Assembly: GCA_016858145.1 (NCBI GenBank)
Contig: JAEHOE010000011.1
Coordinates: 930,001 to 994,000, forward strand
Direction: 5' to 3'
DNA: 64,000 nucleotides
From: Edaphochlamys debaryana
Taxonomy: Eukaryota > Chlorophyta > Chlorophyceae > Chlamydomonadales
Below the pieces are notes generated by a model. That model searched no databases, was not told the origin of the DNA, and was given only the letters and a program-made list of their open reading frames with translations. A program made the position numbers and the translations under genes. Positions 43,901 to 64,000 of this stretch are shown here, in pieces (within the stretch, counting starts at the first letter, position 1; each line of letters opens with the position of its first letter).

Positions 43901-46900
43901 GAGGCGATCCTGTGCACGTGCCATCCCCGCGCCGTGCGGCCAAGCTTGCCTGACATGTGTAACTTCCCTCGCCCACCACCCGCAGTCAGTCCTGTAGTGA
44001 CGGGCATGCAGCCTGCCAGCCCTTACCATGTGCGAACCAAGCCGGGGATCACGGCCTGCTGCTCCCCCACAGCCTCTGCCTCCCCGTCACGCCCCTGACG
44101 CCCCCCGCCGCCATCCCCAAGGGCGTGCGCCTGGGCGGGGAGGTGCAGCTGCTGGGGGTCACACGGGGAAAGGGCGCGCACGTGAGTGTGTTTCGCGGAT
44201 GTCACCTTACGGCTTCCCAGGGTTGACCAGGGAAGGCAGGAGTCCCCTTTGGTGATGGGGACGGTAAGCGCCTGCCCCTATCTCTCACGCCTCTGTGCGT
44301 GGGGACAGTACCCCAATCACCACCAGGCCGTCCTACATGCGTTGCGCTGCAGGGCCGAGTGGTCGAAGGGATGTACGGCGGGCGGTTAGTGGCGGTTAAG
44401 ATGCTGGACTACGGGTTAATCCCCGAGGCGGCTGCGGGCGCTGTTCAACCGGCCGCCGCGGGCCCGGCAGCGGCCCACGTGGCGGGCGCGCCAGCAGCCG
44501 CCAACGCCTGCCTTCCAACTGCAAAGGCCGCCCCAGCTCTCCTGGTAATAGGAGACCCCGACTTCATTGCAGCGTCGGGGCCAGCACCAGCGGAGCCGGC
44601 GCTGCACCCTACAGAAGCAACGGCGGCGTCACCCCTTCAACTGCCGGTGCCCACGCGACTCCGGCCAGATTCCAAAGCAGTGCCGAGTGCCGCGGCCTCG
44701 GTTGCCCCGCCTGGCGAGGAGGGTGCGCAAGCGGCAGCGCCTGCTGCCCTCACGCCAGCGACGACGCCACACCACAACGGAGGTATCAACATGGCTCCAC
44801 CCAAGCTAATGCTGGAGCTGCTTGGAAAGGAGGCCAAAGGCGCGGCTGCTGACGGCGGCGGCAATGGAAACCAGCAGCGGGCCGCGTCCCCCGAACACGG
44901 CCCGGCTCGTGGGTGGGGACAAGCGCTGGCGGTCCGCCCCAGAAACCTGGCGGCAGCCATCCGCCGTTCCTCCATCGGTTCCTTGGCATCCTCGATCTGC
45001 GGATCTCGGGGTGCGCCTGGATCCAGGAATGGTGGCGGGCACGGGGATCTGGATCCAGCTGCTGCTGGTGTGGAGCCCGTGGCGGCGGCAGTAGGAGGAT
45101 CACCTCTGGCGGTGGCGGCGGCGGCGGGCCAGCGCACCCCAAATCCTTTCCACTGGGCCCGCGCAATCAAGCTTCACCCGATATACACCGGTACAGCGGA
45201 CGGCGTAACGCCCACCAGCCACGTGACCATCAGTACGACACCGAGGACGTCCGCCAACGGCAACGGCTATTACGCAGCAGCGCCGCCAGCGGCGGTTGGG
45301 TTGCGTCGGGATCCTGACAGCAACACGGGGGCGGAGCGGCGGCTGGCGGTGGATGGGATGACCGGCTTGCGGCAAGCTCTGGCGCAGGAGGTGAGGGGCT
45401 GGGGGTCGGAGTGTGCCTCATGTCAAAAGGGGCGACGTGCACGTACCAGTAAGGCCAAAGGGCAGTCACGGCTTCTCTCCCCGATTTCACGCGGCTCCCG
45501 CCCCAGTCGCCCACCATCCCTCTCCCTGCCCCCCCACCCGCTGTACGCCCAGCACATCCTGGCATGCCTCCTGACCCTGTTGCCAGCAGGTGCCCACTCT
45601 TCCTTGCGGCCCCTCCCTCCCTTGCCTGCGTAGGTGGAGGTCCTGGCCCGACTGCAGCACCCCAACATCGTGCAGCTGCTCGCAGCCAACCTGGGGTGAG
45701 CGGGCGGCAGCAAGGGCGCATGGGTGAGCCTGGCTGAGTAAGTGCTGTGGGCTAACTCGCTGCCGCCCGTGCCCCCTCGTTGCCCCTGCCCACCCGAACA
45801 CCCACAGGCCCCCTCGGCCGCTACTGGTGGTGAGCGCTGGGCTGTGCGCGGCGGCATCGCATGTTGCGGCTGTACTTAGCGTGGTGCAAAGGGCTGAGCT
45901 TGCCCCAACCGCCAACCGCCAACTAACCGCCAACCGCCCCCGCTTGTGCAGATGGAGCTCATGGACACGTCGCTCGACCGACTCCTGTACGGCAAGGACA
46001 GCCAGGCCGAGCTCCTTCCGCTGTCCAAGGTGCGTGCCTCCTGCATATCTGTGGCAGCCGTCCCACGTGTGGACCCTTTCGGTCGTCAACTGCGCCTTGC
46101 CACGCCCTCCCACGCACCACCCCCGGCGGCCCGACTGCTGCCCCCTCATCGCTCCCCCCCATCCCCCAGGTGCTGCACATCGCCCTCCACATCGCCCAGG
46201 CGCTCGACTACCTGCACCCCTTCATCCTGCACAGGGGTGAGCGGGGCTGCGGGGGCGGGGTGTGGGCCGCCTGCTGTGACTCTGCCCCACACCTACCGGG
46301 CCCTCACCTGCTGTTGTCTGCCTCCTCCCGCCCTCCCCAACCCAGCACGCGCAGACCTCAAGCCCGCCAACGTGCTCCTGTCCAACCCCGGCTCGCCCAC
46401 CCCCGTCGTGAAGCTGGGGGACTTCGGACTCAGCCGGCTGCAGGGCAGCGCACTCATCACGGCACACGTGGACGTGGGAACGGTGGGTGCAGCGGGCTGG
46501 CGCGGCGAGGAGGCAGCGGGTTCAGGGGTGGGAGTCACGCGTACCGCACCAGCCGCCATGACGTGTTGCATGCCGTACACCTGCCGCACATGCCGCCGCA
46601 CAGGCGCCGTACATGGCGCCCGAGACGCTGGACACGCGCAACTGCGTGCTGACACACCACGTGGACCTGTACGCGTACGGCATCCTGGTCTGGTGAGTCA
46701 TGCATGCGGACGGCAATAGACGGGCACGGCCTCAGCCACTCTGGGCTTTGGTGTTTCCTTACACATCGCCTCATCTTGGCCGTCTTCTCATTGGTTGCAG
46801 GGAGATGCTGTCTGGCAAGCGGCCGTGGGAGGGGATGAGCATGGTGCAGGTGAGAGTGAGAGCTTCCGCATGCGTCCAAGGCGTGCACAGGCCCCCCCAA

Positions 46901-47622
46901 CCGGCCCACTCTACCTCTCAGGCCCGACCACTCAACCCCTATCGTTGTGCCGCCTCTCAGATTGCGTTTGCAGTGCACAACAACCAGCGTCCTCCGCTTT
47001 CCCGCCTGAGTCACGACCGCTGTCCGACCCGGCTGTACGCTCTCTTAGAGGCGTGCTGGGATGAGGTGTGTACACGTGTGTCTGTGGGGCAGAATGCTTG
47101 AAGATCTCATGCATTGTGCATGTCATGTTGAGGTCTCGGTGGCGTGGCCTGTCGTGCCTGCACACGCTCAGGTTCCGGAAATGCATGCAGGACTCTAAGG
47201 CTAAGGCACGTGCGGGTGTGTCATGTTGTGCCCACGCTGCCCCAACGCAGGTTCCCGAGCGGCGCCCCGCGGCCAGCGAGATCGTCAAAGAGATCATGCT
47301 GATCCAGCAGAAGGTGCGTGCGTGAGGTCACACACGGTGTCCGCTTGTGTCAAGCCAATGCCCTCGCCCCTGCTGAAACCCCTCGCCTTCCCTCCCCCCC
47401 TCCCTCCCTCCCTCCCTGCCTCACAACGCATCCCACATCCCAACCCAGATGGCAAGTGAAGCGCAAGGGACTACAGGCTCGTCCCCAGCCGAAGCAGCCC
47501 GGGCTAGGCTGTCGTGTGGCGGGACCGGCGGCGGCGGCATGCTGCAAGCACACTACGGCGGCGGCGGGTTTCCCCAGGGGCTCCCCCCTGGGGTGGGATG
47601 GGGCAACCGCACTTTAGCCTGA
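40962..47622 (+). CDS. Receptor-like protein kinase (signal peptide, ectodomain, membrane segment, Ser/Thr kinase)
   Basis: A signal peptide (LLVIIAAVLMKLCGTALAQ, about 41110-41170) begins an ectodomain spread over short exons: about 41085-41474, 41764-41841 (FITQHIVIRNGRW), about 42021-42110 (GWDLIAPQPL), 42280-42360, 42844-42940, 43204-43300 (TVMTDECVASAGPLGCWKR) and from 43447. The strand-and-turn pattern suggests a beta-helix-like fold (inference). A membrane segment AALLAALAAVAVLLV with RRR stop-transfer follows at about 43755-43810. The kinase domain starts with the Gly-rich loop RGKGAHGRVVEG and LVAVKML (44080-44403). An insert of about 320 low-complexity residues comes before the alpha-C segment EVEVLARLQHPNIV (45635). 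Then come VMELMD, HRDLKPANVLL (split by an intron), LGDFGLSR, APYMAPETLD, YAYGILVWEMLSGKRPW and the terminal RRPAASEIV. All core catalytic residues are present. The tail ends at TGA 47620. The start codon is uncertain: ATG 40962 is simply the nearest in-frame one. Confidence 0.82.
41475..41763 (+). other. GC-AG intron in the receptor kinase gene
   Basis: The exon ends GACAGCAGG and is followed by GCAAGT, a perfect GC-type donor. The acceptor GACCGCAG precedes ATCCTTATTGAG. Joining here keeps phase 0 and joins QDSR to ILIEPGF. No GT donor nearby gives an open frame. Confidence 0.65.
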
Positions 47623-48978
47623 GCGGTGCTGGGTTGAGAGCCCGTGAGGCGGCGTTGCTGGCCCGCGCGCTTGGACCTTGCTTGCAATATGCAAGCAACA
47701 CAGCAGACACGGTGTTTCGAGCCAGGGGTGACGTTGTGTTGAGCGGGAGATCCCGTGTAGAGGAGGGCCACGGTTGGCACAGCTAGCACGCAGACGAGTG
47801 CGGGGCATGGTGGGCGCCCGTAATGCGTGCTAGGATGACTGATGACAGTGATGAGCCGGAGTGCTAGGGCAACTAATGAGCCGGATCGAGCATCGAGACT
47901 TCGTATTCAAGGCATGATTTACGTTGCACAGGGGTTGACGGCCCCGAGCTGCCGGGTGGGCCGATGGGGGGGAGAGTGGGCGGGTCGGCCGTGTACACCG
48001 CTGATGGGACTTGACGTAACACGCCAATGCAGTGTAGTTGAGCCACGCACGAGCTTGGGCGCTTGAAGGGCACATGGGACACACCTTGCCTACGGGTAAG
48101 CATAAGTTGTATAACATTGGATCTCGGATGCGGTGGCCAGCCACGCACTTCGAGCCCTTCCCATGCGCGCTCCAGCAGGGGCAAGCGAACCTCCTGCCTT
48201 GTTTGGATACACCGCCCACACGTCCACAAGCCACACCGTCAACAGTTCAAGTTAGGAGCAGATCCCCGCGGCACCCCTGCCAGGCGGGAGAGCGAGCGAG
48301 AAATGTTGCACAGGTGTTGATCCAAGCAGGCTCCGGGTAGCGGCCGGACGCGGGCCTCCGCAGGCGCCCCTAAGAGTTGGCTGGGAACTGGGCACCACCG
48401 CTCAACGGCAGCACCCTCTGCAAGGAGTACCTCCGGCTGGCGGCGCTGCGCGCGTGCGCCCAGGTTGGGCTCAAATACGTACGGAGGTCGACAGAGCGGG
48501 AACTCCGCGTGAACTGCCATACTTCGCAGTGCTGGACGCCCGTGTGTCGTGTTCCACACCTGTGTCCCCTGCTGCTGAGGTGGGTGCTCCACCAGAAACC
48601 TCGTAGCACCCCTACACGCGCGTGAAGCGCTGAGCAAAGGCCGCTTTTTGTGTACCTGCGATACGCTCGTCCAACTTCTTTGATGGGTTGAGAAGCCGCT
48701 GGACCAGGTCATACCCACTATTCTACCGCTCTGCTACTCTTTACACAACTAAAGGCAACAGGCCCGCGCAGGCAGGCGAACAAGTTGCGGGACATCGGCA
48801 CACCGCACACACACATACCTTATGGAGCCACACGGCTATTTGAGGCCTGCTCATTCCACCGCAGCTCCCGGATAGCGGTAAACGGGCGCGGCAAGCACTG
48901 TCGGCGTTGGGAGCCTCGCGCCCCACGCCTCCGAGCTCACGAGGTCCTCGGAGTCCGGCAGTCCGCAGCATCAGGAAC
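47623..48978. other. Intergenic region between the two kinase genes
   Basis: 1.36 kb with the receptor kinase 3' UTR and the CDKL promoter. Small frames at 48377-48625 and on the opposite strand show no family features. I found no RNA gene. Confidence 0.5.
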
Positions 48979-56831
<7,853 letters not shown>

Positions 56832-59800
56832 TGCGGTATGAGACAGCGCGAGGGATGAGGAGCAGGGAGCGGAAGGGATGGTGCGGTCAGAGAGGCGGGG
56901 CAGCGACTGGAGGGTCAAAAGTAAGCCTGCAAGCAGGCGTGCAGGCATGGGGGTGTGCGGGCGAGTCGGCAAGGTTGCTTGGCACTGAGACGCAAAGGGC
57001 CAGGGGCCCGCCGCTAACCCGCAGTATGTTAAGGAGTCGATGCAGGTGGCAGGCTTACTGAGGGGGCCTGAGTGCGATTGGGGATTATTGCTTGGAGCGG
57101 GGCGGAGGTATGGGCTGAGTGTTGCTGTTGGGTCTGAAGGATGTCCTGACTCGGGTGGGGTTAAATTGCTGGCCTGTGCCTTGTTGGGACTATGGCGGGA
57201 TTGTGCTGAGTTTCTAATGGGATTGTGGAAAGTCTGAAAGCAATAGCCAGGGGTTGCGTTGCGCACGCATTACTCGGGATGTGGCATCACTCTAGCTGAG
57301 CTGTGGCGAATGTATGTGAGCAAGGGGGTCAGTTGGGCACGCTTCAAGGTGGGTGCCTGCTGTGCACATTTTATCTCAGGCACAGGTAATGATTGTGGGG
57401 CTCTGTGATATCCGCAGCGCTGGCCGCTGCATAGGTCTGGGCTCACGCCCTGCTGGGAGCGGCGCCTCCGGTGTGTGTTACCATCAGTTGGGCCACTTCC
57501 GTCCTTGGTCGGATGGCATTGTGAAGAGCTTCTCCTTCTTCTCATCAAGGCGAGAGTGTTGAGAGTCAGGACTACGGATGTGCGTCAAAGACTGTATGTG
57601 GTCTGTGAGGGTTGTGAGGGCTCAAGCGATGGCGGATCGCCCTCTGCCGAAAGCGTTGACCCCCTGACGCATCTTGCGTCGGAGCGAGGTCAGATCTCGG
57701 GGATCAACAGGCTGCCCTTCGGTTCCAGCAGGAGCTTGGATGCATGAGGGGGCAGTTTGTTGAGGCTTACGAATGGGCCTGCGAGGGCGAGGGATCTGCG
57801 GACAATGCCTTGCGCGCGCTGTGCAGCGGCATCTCGCCTGACAGGTCATGGCAGGTCCGGCTGCTTGGGTACTGGGCCGTGTGAGGAGGGGCTACTTAAC
57901 TGACTATGCAGCAGAGCTGCAGTCCGCGCTTGCGGTCATTTCTTTTATCTGTGGCCTGCCGAGGCGGGTGCCTTTCCTGGTGGTGTGCACGCGCTGCGCA
58001 TGGCTGCCTTGTTGTGTTGGGATTACGTAGAGCCAAGCTGCTCCTGCGTTGGGTAAAGCACCGGCGGGCAAGGTTTGAAGAGAAGGAGGGTATTAGGTGT
58101 GCGGTGTCGGACGGAGGGGGGGCTGTTTCTTTGCGCTGCCGCCGGTTTGACGGTGCGGCCTTGTGGTGTTGAGCGCATGCTGCCAGAGAGCGAGGCTGGC
58201 GTTGGATACCTCCACTGCGTTTTGGGGGGTTGTGGAGGCCTCCCCCGATACTGTGGTGTTGTACCGTTTCAACCATCGTGAATTTGTGTTTGGCACGCGC
58301 GATGCTGTTCTGTGCGCAGCGGCTTCATCCCGGCATTACCAACGCGCCCCAAGGGGCGGGGCATGTTTCATTGGCGGTTCGCCAGATTTCGTGGAGGCAG
58401 GGAATAGTGAGGACATTGAGCGGGGGCTCAAGTATTGTTGGAAGTGGTGGTTGCTAGCCATGGCAGGTGAATGTGCCTGGCCAAGAACGTCCACTTGGTT
58501 CCGTGGCTACAGGCTCCCGGAGTGTGGGTTGGCCAGATTTGCCGGCCTGCGCCCTGGCACCGTCTTGCTGCCAAGGGTCATTTTGTTATGTTGTTGGTCG
58601 TTGTTGACTGTATCTCGTGGCAGTCGATATCTAGTTGAGGATTGGGTAATCGATGGCCTGCCGCTATCACTGCAAGTGCGCACGCAGTGGGCAGCTCTTG
58701 CTCCCGGCGCTGGCATGGGAACCTCGGGTGTCCCATGACTTCGTGTACTACGTTCTGCCCTGCTGAGAGGTGCAATTGAGTTTCGGTTTATGTTGTGAGA
58801 TTGTTCTGTGTCGTTTCGCTATCCTTCTGTACGGTTCGGCCGTTTCTCTGCCTGTCGCGTGTTGCTGCTTCGGCATACCTACTGTTTTTGTGGCCATTAC
58901 TGCTGTTCCAAGGGGCCCGGAGGGGGTCTGCCTCCTTCACTGCGGCTCTCCCATTGGGGCTGCTGGGTTGCGTGGCATGCCTCGTGCTGGTCCTTGTGTG
59001 CCAGCCCGATGCGGGTACTCTGCATGGGCCTTACTGGCGCTGTGCTGCTGGTGTGCTAGCGCATGCCTAGACGACGAATGCATCTGGGCTGTGTGTAAAC
59101 CAGCCAGGCACTCGGTTCTGCTCAGTCACCCCCTGCCCCCCCCCCCACACACACACGCACACACACGTTGCTCGATAACTCACAGCGTCGTTCCTGCTGT
59201 GCGTCCTCCCCAGCAACATACAACTCCCCTGGTGTGGGGATGAATGGCGACGCCACGATTCCGCGGCATTACGCCCCGTTGTCTTTAACAACCCCTGGTG
59301 TGGGCTGTCATTCCATTCAAGCACACATCACGTGCAGCTCAACCTAGATCAACTGAACCACCCAGCCAAGCCAAAATTCATGCCACCCCTTAGCCGTCTT
59401 GCCTAACGGGTCCCAGCAACTCGTGGCGCCCGCACTCGCTCGCCGGCAGTCACGTAGACACCTATTGCAGGGCCTGAACGGATAAGGTCATTGAGGTGAT
59501 GAGCCGCCGTATCCAGCACCGACTTTGCCTGCTTGCAGCTTGCTGGACAACTCCCCGCCCGCCACGCGCACGCGGCTCACGCTACTGCCGATCACACGAA
59601 CAGTGCGCGGCGGCTGCCGCTTGGAGAACTTGGAGAGGGGCCATCGCTCAGGGAATGGAGCGTGTCACCCGAGTCTTCGTTTGAAGAATGGCGGCGAGGG
59701 AGGGCCGGGTGCAGGGGGCAGGGGCGGGGGCAGAGGTTATGGCTAGGGCTGGAAGGCCAGGGCCAGGCTCTGCCGGTGGCCCACTTTGCGGCCCTCAAGA

Positions 59801-60174
59801 CACAACCGTGCCGCACACCCATGCGCTTGGCCCTGCCGGGCGTACCAGCTCAACACACTCACGGCTTACCTAGGACGTCCAATGTCGCCTCTGCCTTGAC
59901 GTTGCCCTTCGGGGCTGGAGCACGTGGTAAAGCGGCGGCCCAGAGCTTGGAGGGCCACGACCGACTAAGGCGGGGAGGGCCCGGGTTCCGGGTCGGGGTG
60001 TGGGATGGATTGGCGTGAGTGACAATATGCCAGGGAGCAGCGTAGGTGCAAGGGAGTGCACTAGGCATGCATGTCACGCCACGGAGGGGCCGAGGCGCCA
60101 AGCGGCCGCTGTTGACGATGACATCAGAACACAGCCTTACGCTTCGGCTGTCCCGTCCTCCTCACCTGTCCTCA
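56832..60174. other. Long convergent non-coding region
   Basis: 3.3 kb downstream of the CDKL kinase with noticeably more T-rich, less exon-like sequence. Frames at 58163-58738 and 58770-59243 lack family features. A short CA repeat lies at about 59139-59167 and a TGTAA at 59094-59098, the latter far from the stop. I support no gene here. Confidence 0.5.
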
Positions 60175-61984
<1,810 letters not shown>

Positions 61985-63352
61985 GGTAGCGTGGGCTGGG
62001 GCTGGGAGCCAGGGAGAGAGTGGGCAAGTGGGCGAGAGAGGGCACTTGCAAAGCGGAATGGACTGGCTGACACCCCACGCTCGCTCTTCGTCGGTGCTTT
62101 CAGGGGGATACCACGAGAGCAACTTGGCGAAGAGCCTCAGAGGGAGGCTCAGGGGCAGGGCTGACAAGAAAGCGCGTCTCGGCGGAAACCGCGACAACGG
62201 TTGCACTGGGATGCTCCTCTTGCTGCCCGTATGGCGCCGTGTGGAAGTATCGGGAGCTTCTTAGCTGCAAGGTTGGACCGTAGCAAAGCTGAGTGGACCT
62301 GCGACCAATGATGGTGCCTCGAAGTTGAGCGCGCCCTACCCAAGACAGTGCGACAATGCTTTCAACTATTCCGGAGGCGTAGACTGGGCTGCCGTGAGAT
62401 ACCGAGATAGTCAAGCGGTATGTTTAGAGTGTTGCGCACGCTCGATTCCGGCGACAACGTTTAGCGAGAATTGACCTGTACTCATCAGCTGTATTGATAG
62501 AGGCTAGCCAGGGGCGCGGTATCAAGACCACGGCAGCGGTCAGCAAAAACTGAGTCGAGCGAGCTGTCAAGTAAAGCAGTTCAAGCCGTCGTCACGAGCA
62601 AGTGCTGCGAACACAAATGTGGAAATAGCCCCAAACTGGCCTGCAAAACTGAGGGACCATGGGAAGAAAGGGCACGGGATCTTAGTAAGGGGCCTGCATG
62701 TGCTGCCGTGGACTCCCACGCTGGTGCCACCTGCTCAACCAGGGGCGCTCTCAACCCCCCAACCCCCAACATGCCCGCCCCCATCCCCCGTGTTCGATGA
62801 AAGCCAACACAGACAGCATGGGTGGCTGCTGCCTGGCCCGAGGTTCGGCGGTCAGAGCGCCGAGAGCGGCATTTACACCGGCCCCGTACTGCTCAATCGG
62901 GGTCCCCCCAGCGCGCCCCGCTGCGCCCGACGTGCACCACGTAGCCACAGTGGCCATACATGCATCCAGCAGCTGCCCTGTGCTTGCCACGCAGGACGCG
63001 CGCACCATGCAATTAGTCATGCCCCTGCCCTGCTCCAAGCAACACGGTGATGCACGGGGTCTGCGCCCACACGGCCTCTGCATCCACGCCGCCCTGTAGC
63101 CCTTCACACACTGGGACCCTGCAGCAGCTGAACACGCCCTACGCCACAACCAAGCGCTTCGCTTCGTTGATGTCTTTGAACCCTGCAGCAGCTGCCCCTG
63201 GGGTTGCTAGGCCGCACACCCTCCCAGGCGGGCGACCTTGCAACAAGCTGCCCCAAGGGCTAGCCCCACGTACTGCACTCCCAGAGGGGCAGACGCGGTC
63301 TGTCTTTTAAGTGGACAACGTCTTTGCCAAGCCCTCGTGTCACGGCAAACAC
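61985..63352. other. Divergent spacer without a supported gene
   Basis: It should contain the promoter of the small membrane protein gene. Open frames at 62619-63050 and 62751-63149 overlap on opposite strands and show no recognisable domain. Confidence 0.4.
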
Positions 63353-64000
63353 ATGACCCTCTCAAACCTTTGCAACACCCGACACACCGAGCAACCGCCA
63401 CGGACGTGCTTGCGGCCCTGCACGTGGGACCACGCAACAGAACAGCAACCGGGGCCAGCTGCGGTGGTGCTGCTGGTGCTGCTGGCTGTTGGTGGTGCGG
63501 CATGGGCTTTGCCAGCTTCGATCCGGGCGGTCGCCCAGTACATCGAGCCGACACACACCACGCGCGCAATTTCACGCCTAATAGGTCTTAGGGAGGGCCA
63601 AGTTCCTACCGTTTGTGCTGCAGCTTTTCCCCACGACAGTTCCAAGTCAACGCAACATGGGTGGGTGTGCTTCTGTGTCGAGACGTTCGTTTGGACGTTG
63701 GGGGCTTCTGGGTGGGTTCTAAGCTGTAAAGTGGGCTTGTCGAGCGACGGGTGCTTTCACCAGCTGAAGCAGCAGCGCGCAGCTTTTCTTAGCATTGCAA
63801 AGCGCTCCAAATGGACTTCGCCCAGCTGCACGCCTCCGCACAAAGGCTGTAGCTTATACTGCCAGCACCATAGTCATGCGAAGCCAGCAGATACTGATGA
63901 TGAATTGGATGCAGGCCTCTTGTGGGCGTGCTCTCCAGCCCGGCTGCCGCACATCCGCATACCTCCCACGCCCAACCATGCCCCAACACCTCCCAAAATG
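63353..64000 (+). CDS. Open frame with membrane segment, runs off the right edge
   Basis: From ATG 63353 the frame stays open for 216 codons to the end of the window (previous in-frame stop TAA at 63309-63311). It encodes a Cys-containing stretch, then a hydrophobic segment PAAVVLLVLLAVGGAAWALP (near 63450-63510), then a mixed, Cys/His-containing region. I do not recognise it. The hydrophobic segment is convincing as a membrane span. The later part may include unspliced intron or UTR because its codon use is less GC-rich than the confident genes. Confidence 0.3.
   Translation, partial: MTLSNLCNTRHTEQPPRTCLRPCTWDHATEQQPGPAAVVLLVLLAVGGAAWALPASIRAVAQYIEPTHTTRAISRLIGLREGQVPTVCAAAFPHDSSKSTQHGWVCFCVETFVWTLGASGWVLSCKVGLSSDGCFHQLKQQRAAFLSIAKRSKWTSPSCTPPHKGCSLYCQHHSHAKPADTDDELDAGLLWACSPARLPHIRIPPTPNHAPTPPKM

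Noticed and set aside
57600..57900. Possible structured RNA or tRNA-like segment
   Set aside because: No paired A and B boxes and no cloverleaf could be drawn; I found no tRNA or rRNA anywhere in the window.
58163..59243. Two open frames of 191 and 157 codons downstream of the CDKL kinase
   Set aside because: Cys/Trp/Leu-rich, unlike the codon use of the confident genes, and without recognisable motifs; probably UTR or spacer.
62619..63310. Overlapping plus and minus frames near the right end
   Set aside because: Neither strand shows a domain, a signal peptide or consistent splice phases.

Overview
This window looks like nuclear DNA of a volvocine or Chlamydomonas-like green alga. The signs are GC-rich DNA, genes broken into many short exons by GC-rich introns with GT..AG borders, long alanine/glycine/glutamine-rich tails and inserts, TGTAA poly(A) signals, and a non-LTR retrotransposon end of the type common in these algae. 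I cannot name the species. All gene models were built by hand by joining frame-consistent exons, so outer gene limits are firmer than individual inner splice sites.

Layout from left to right. (1) 1-3750, minus: the 5' part of a secreted papain-like cysteine protease with a long N-terminal extension and an I29 prodomain; its catalytic domain lies off the left edge. One intron holds a strong 90-nt hairpin. (2) 4227-8348, minus: a complete aldo/keto reductase of the Tas type. (3) 10802-18960, minus: a secreted GH31 alpha-glucosidase with an N-terminal trefoil domain. (4) 19329-24686, plus: an EMB8/ABHD1-3-like membrane-anchored alpha/beta hydrolase, transcribed divergently from the GH31 gene. 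(5) 27060-33182, minus: an unrecognised, helical, probably myristoylated protein starting MGCGAS. (6) 33779-39498, plus: an M14 zinc carboxypeptidase with signal peptide, a large charged insert and a C-terminal membrane anchor, divergent from gene 5. (7) about 40962-47622, plus: a receptor-like protein kinase with signal peptide, ectodomain, membrane segment and kinase domain. (8) 48979-56831, plus: a CDKL-type CMGC kinase with an unusual activation loop and a very long low-complexity tail. (9) 60175-61984, minus: a small two-exon type I membrane protein whose only intron carries a 5'-truncated L1-like retrotransposon with a long (TAA)n tail. (10) 63353 to the right edge, plus: an open frame with a membrane segment, of uncertain status.

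The genes do not form one pathway. Four are hydrolases likely to act in the secretory route or on membranes (cysteine protease, alpha-glucosidase, alpha/beta hydrolase, carboxypeptidase) and two are kinases. In related algae CDKL kinases act in flagellar length control, which is a family-based suggestion here. The stretches 8.3-10.8 kb, 24.7-27.1 kb, 39.5-41.0 kb, 47.6-49.0 kb and 56.8-60.2 kb hold no gene I can support.

The most interesting leads are the intronic miRNA-like hairpin, the unknown MGCGAS protein and its duplicated splice borders, the carboxypeptidase fold split by an acidic insert, the CDKL kinase with S-x-Y in place of T-x-Y, the small membrane protein hosting a retroelement, and an apparent window-wide excess of the word GCCGTAC/GTACGGC.
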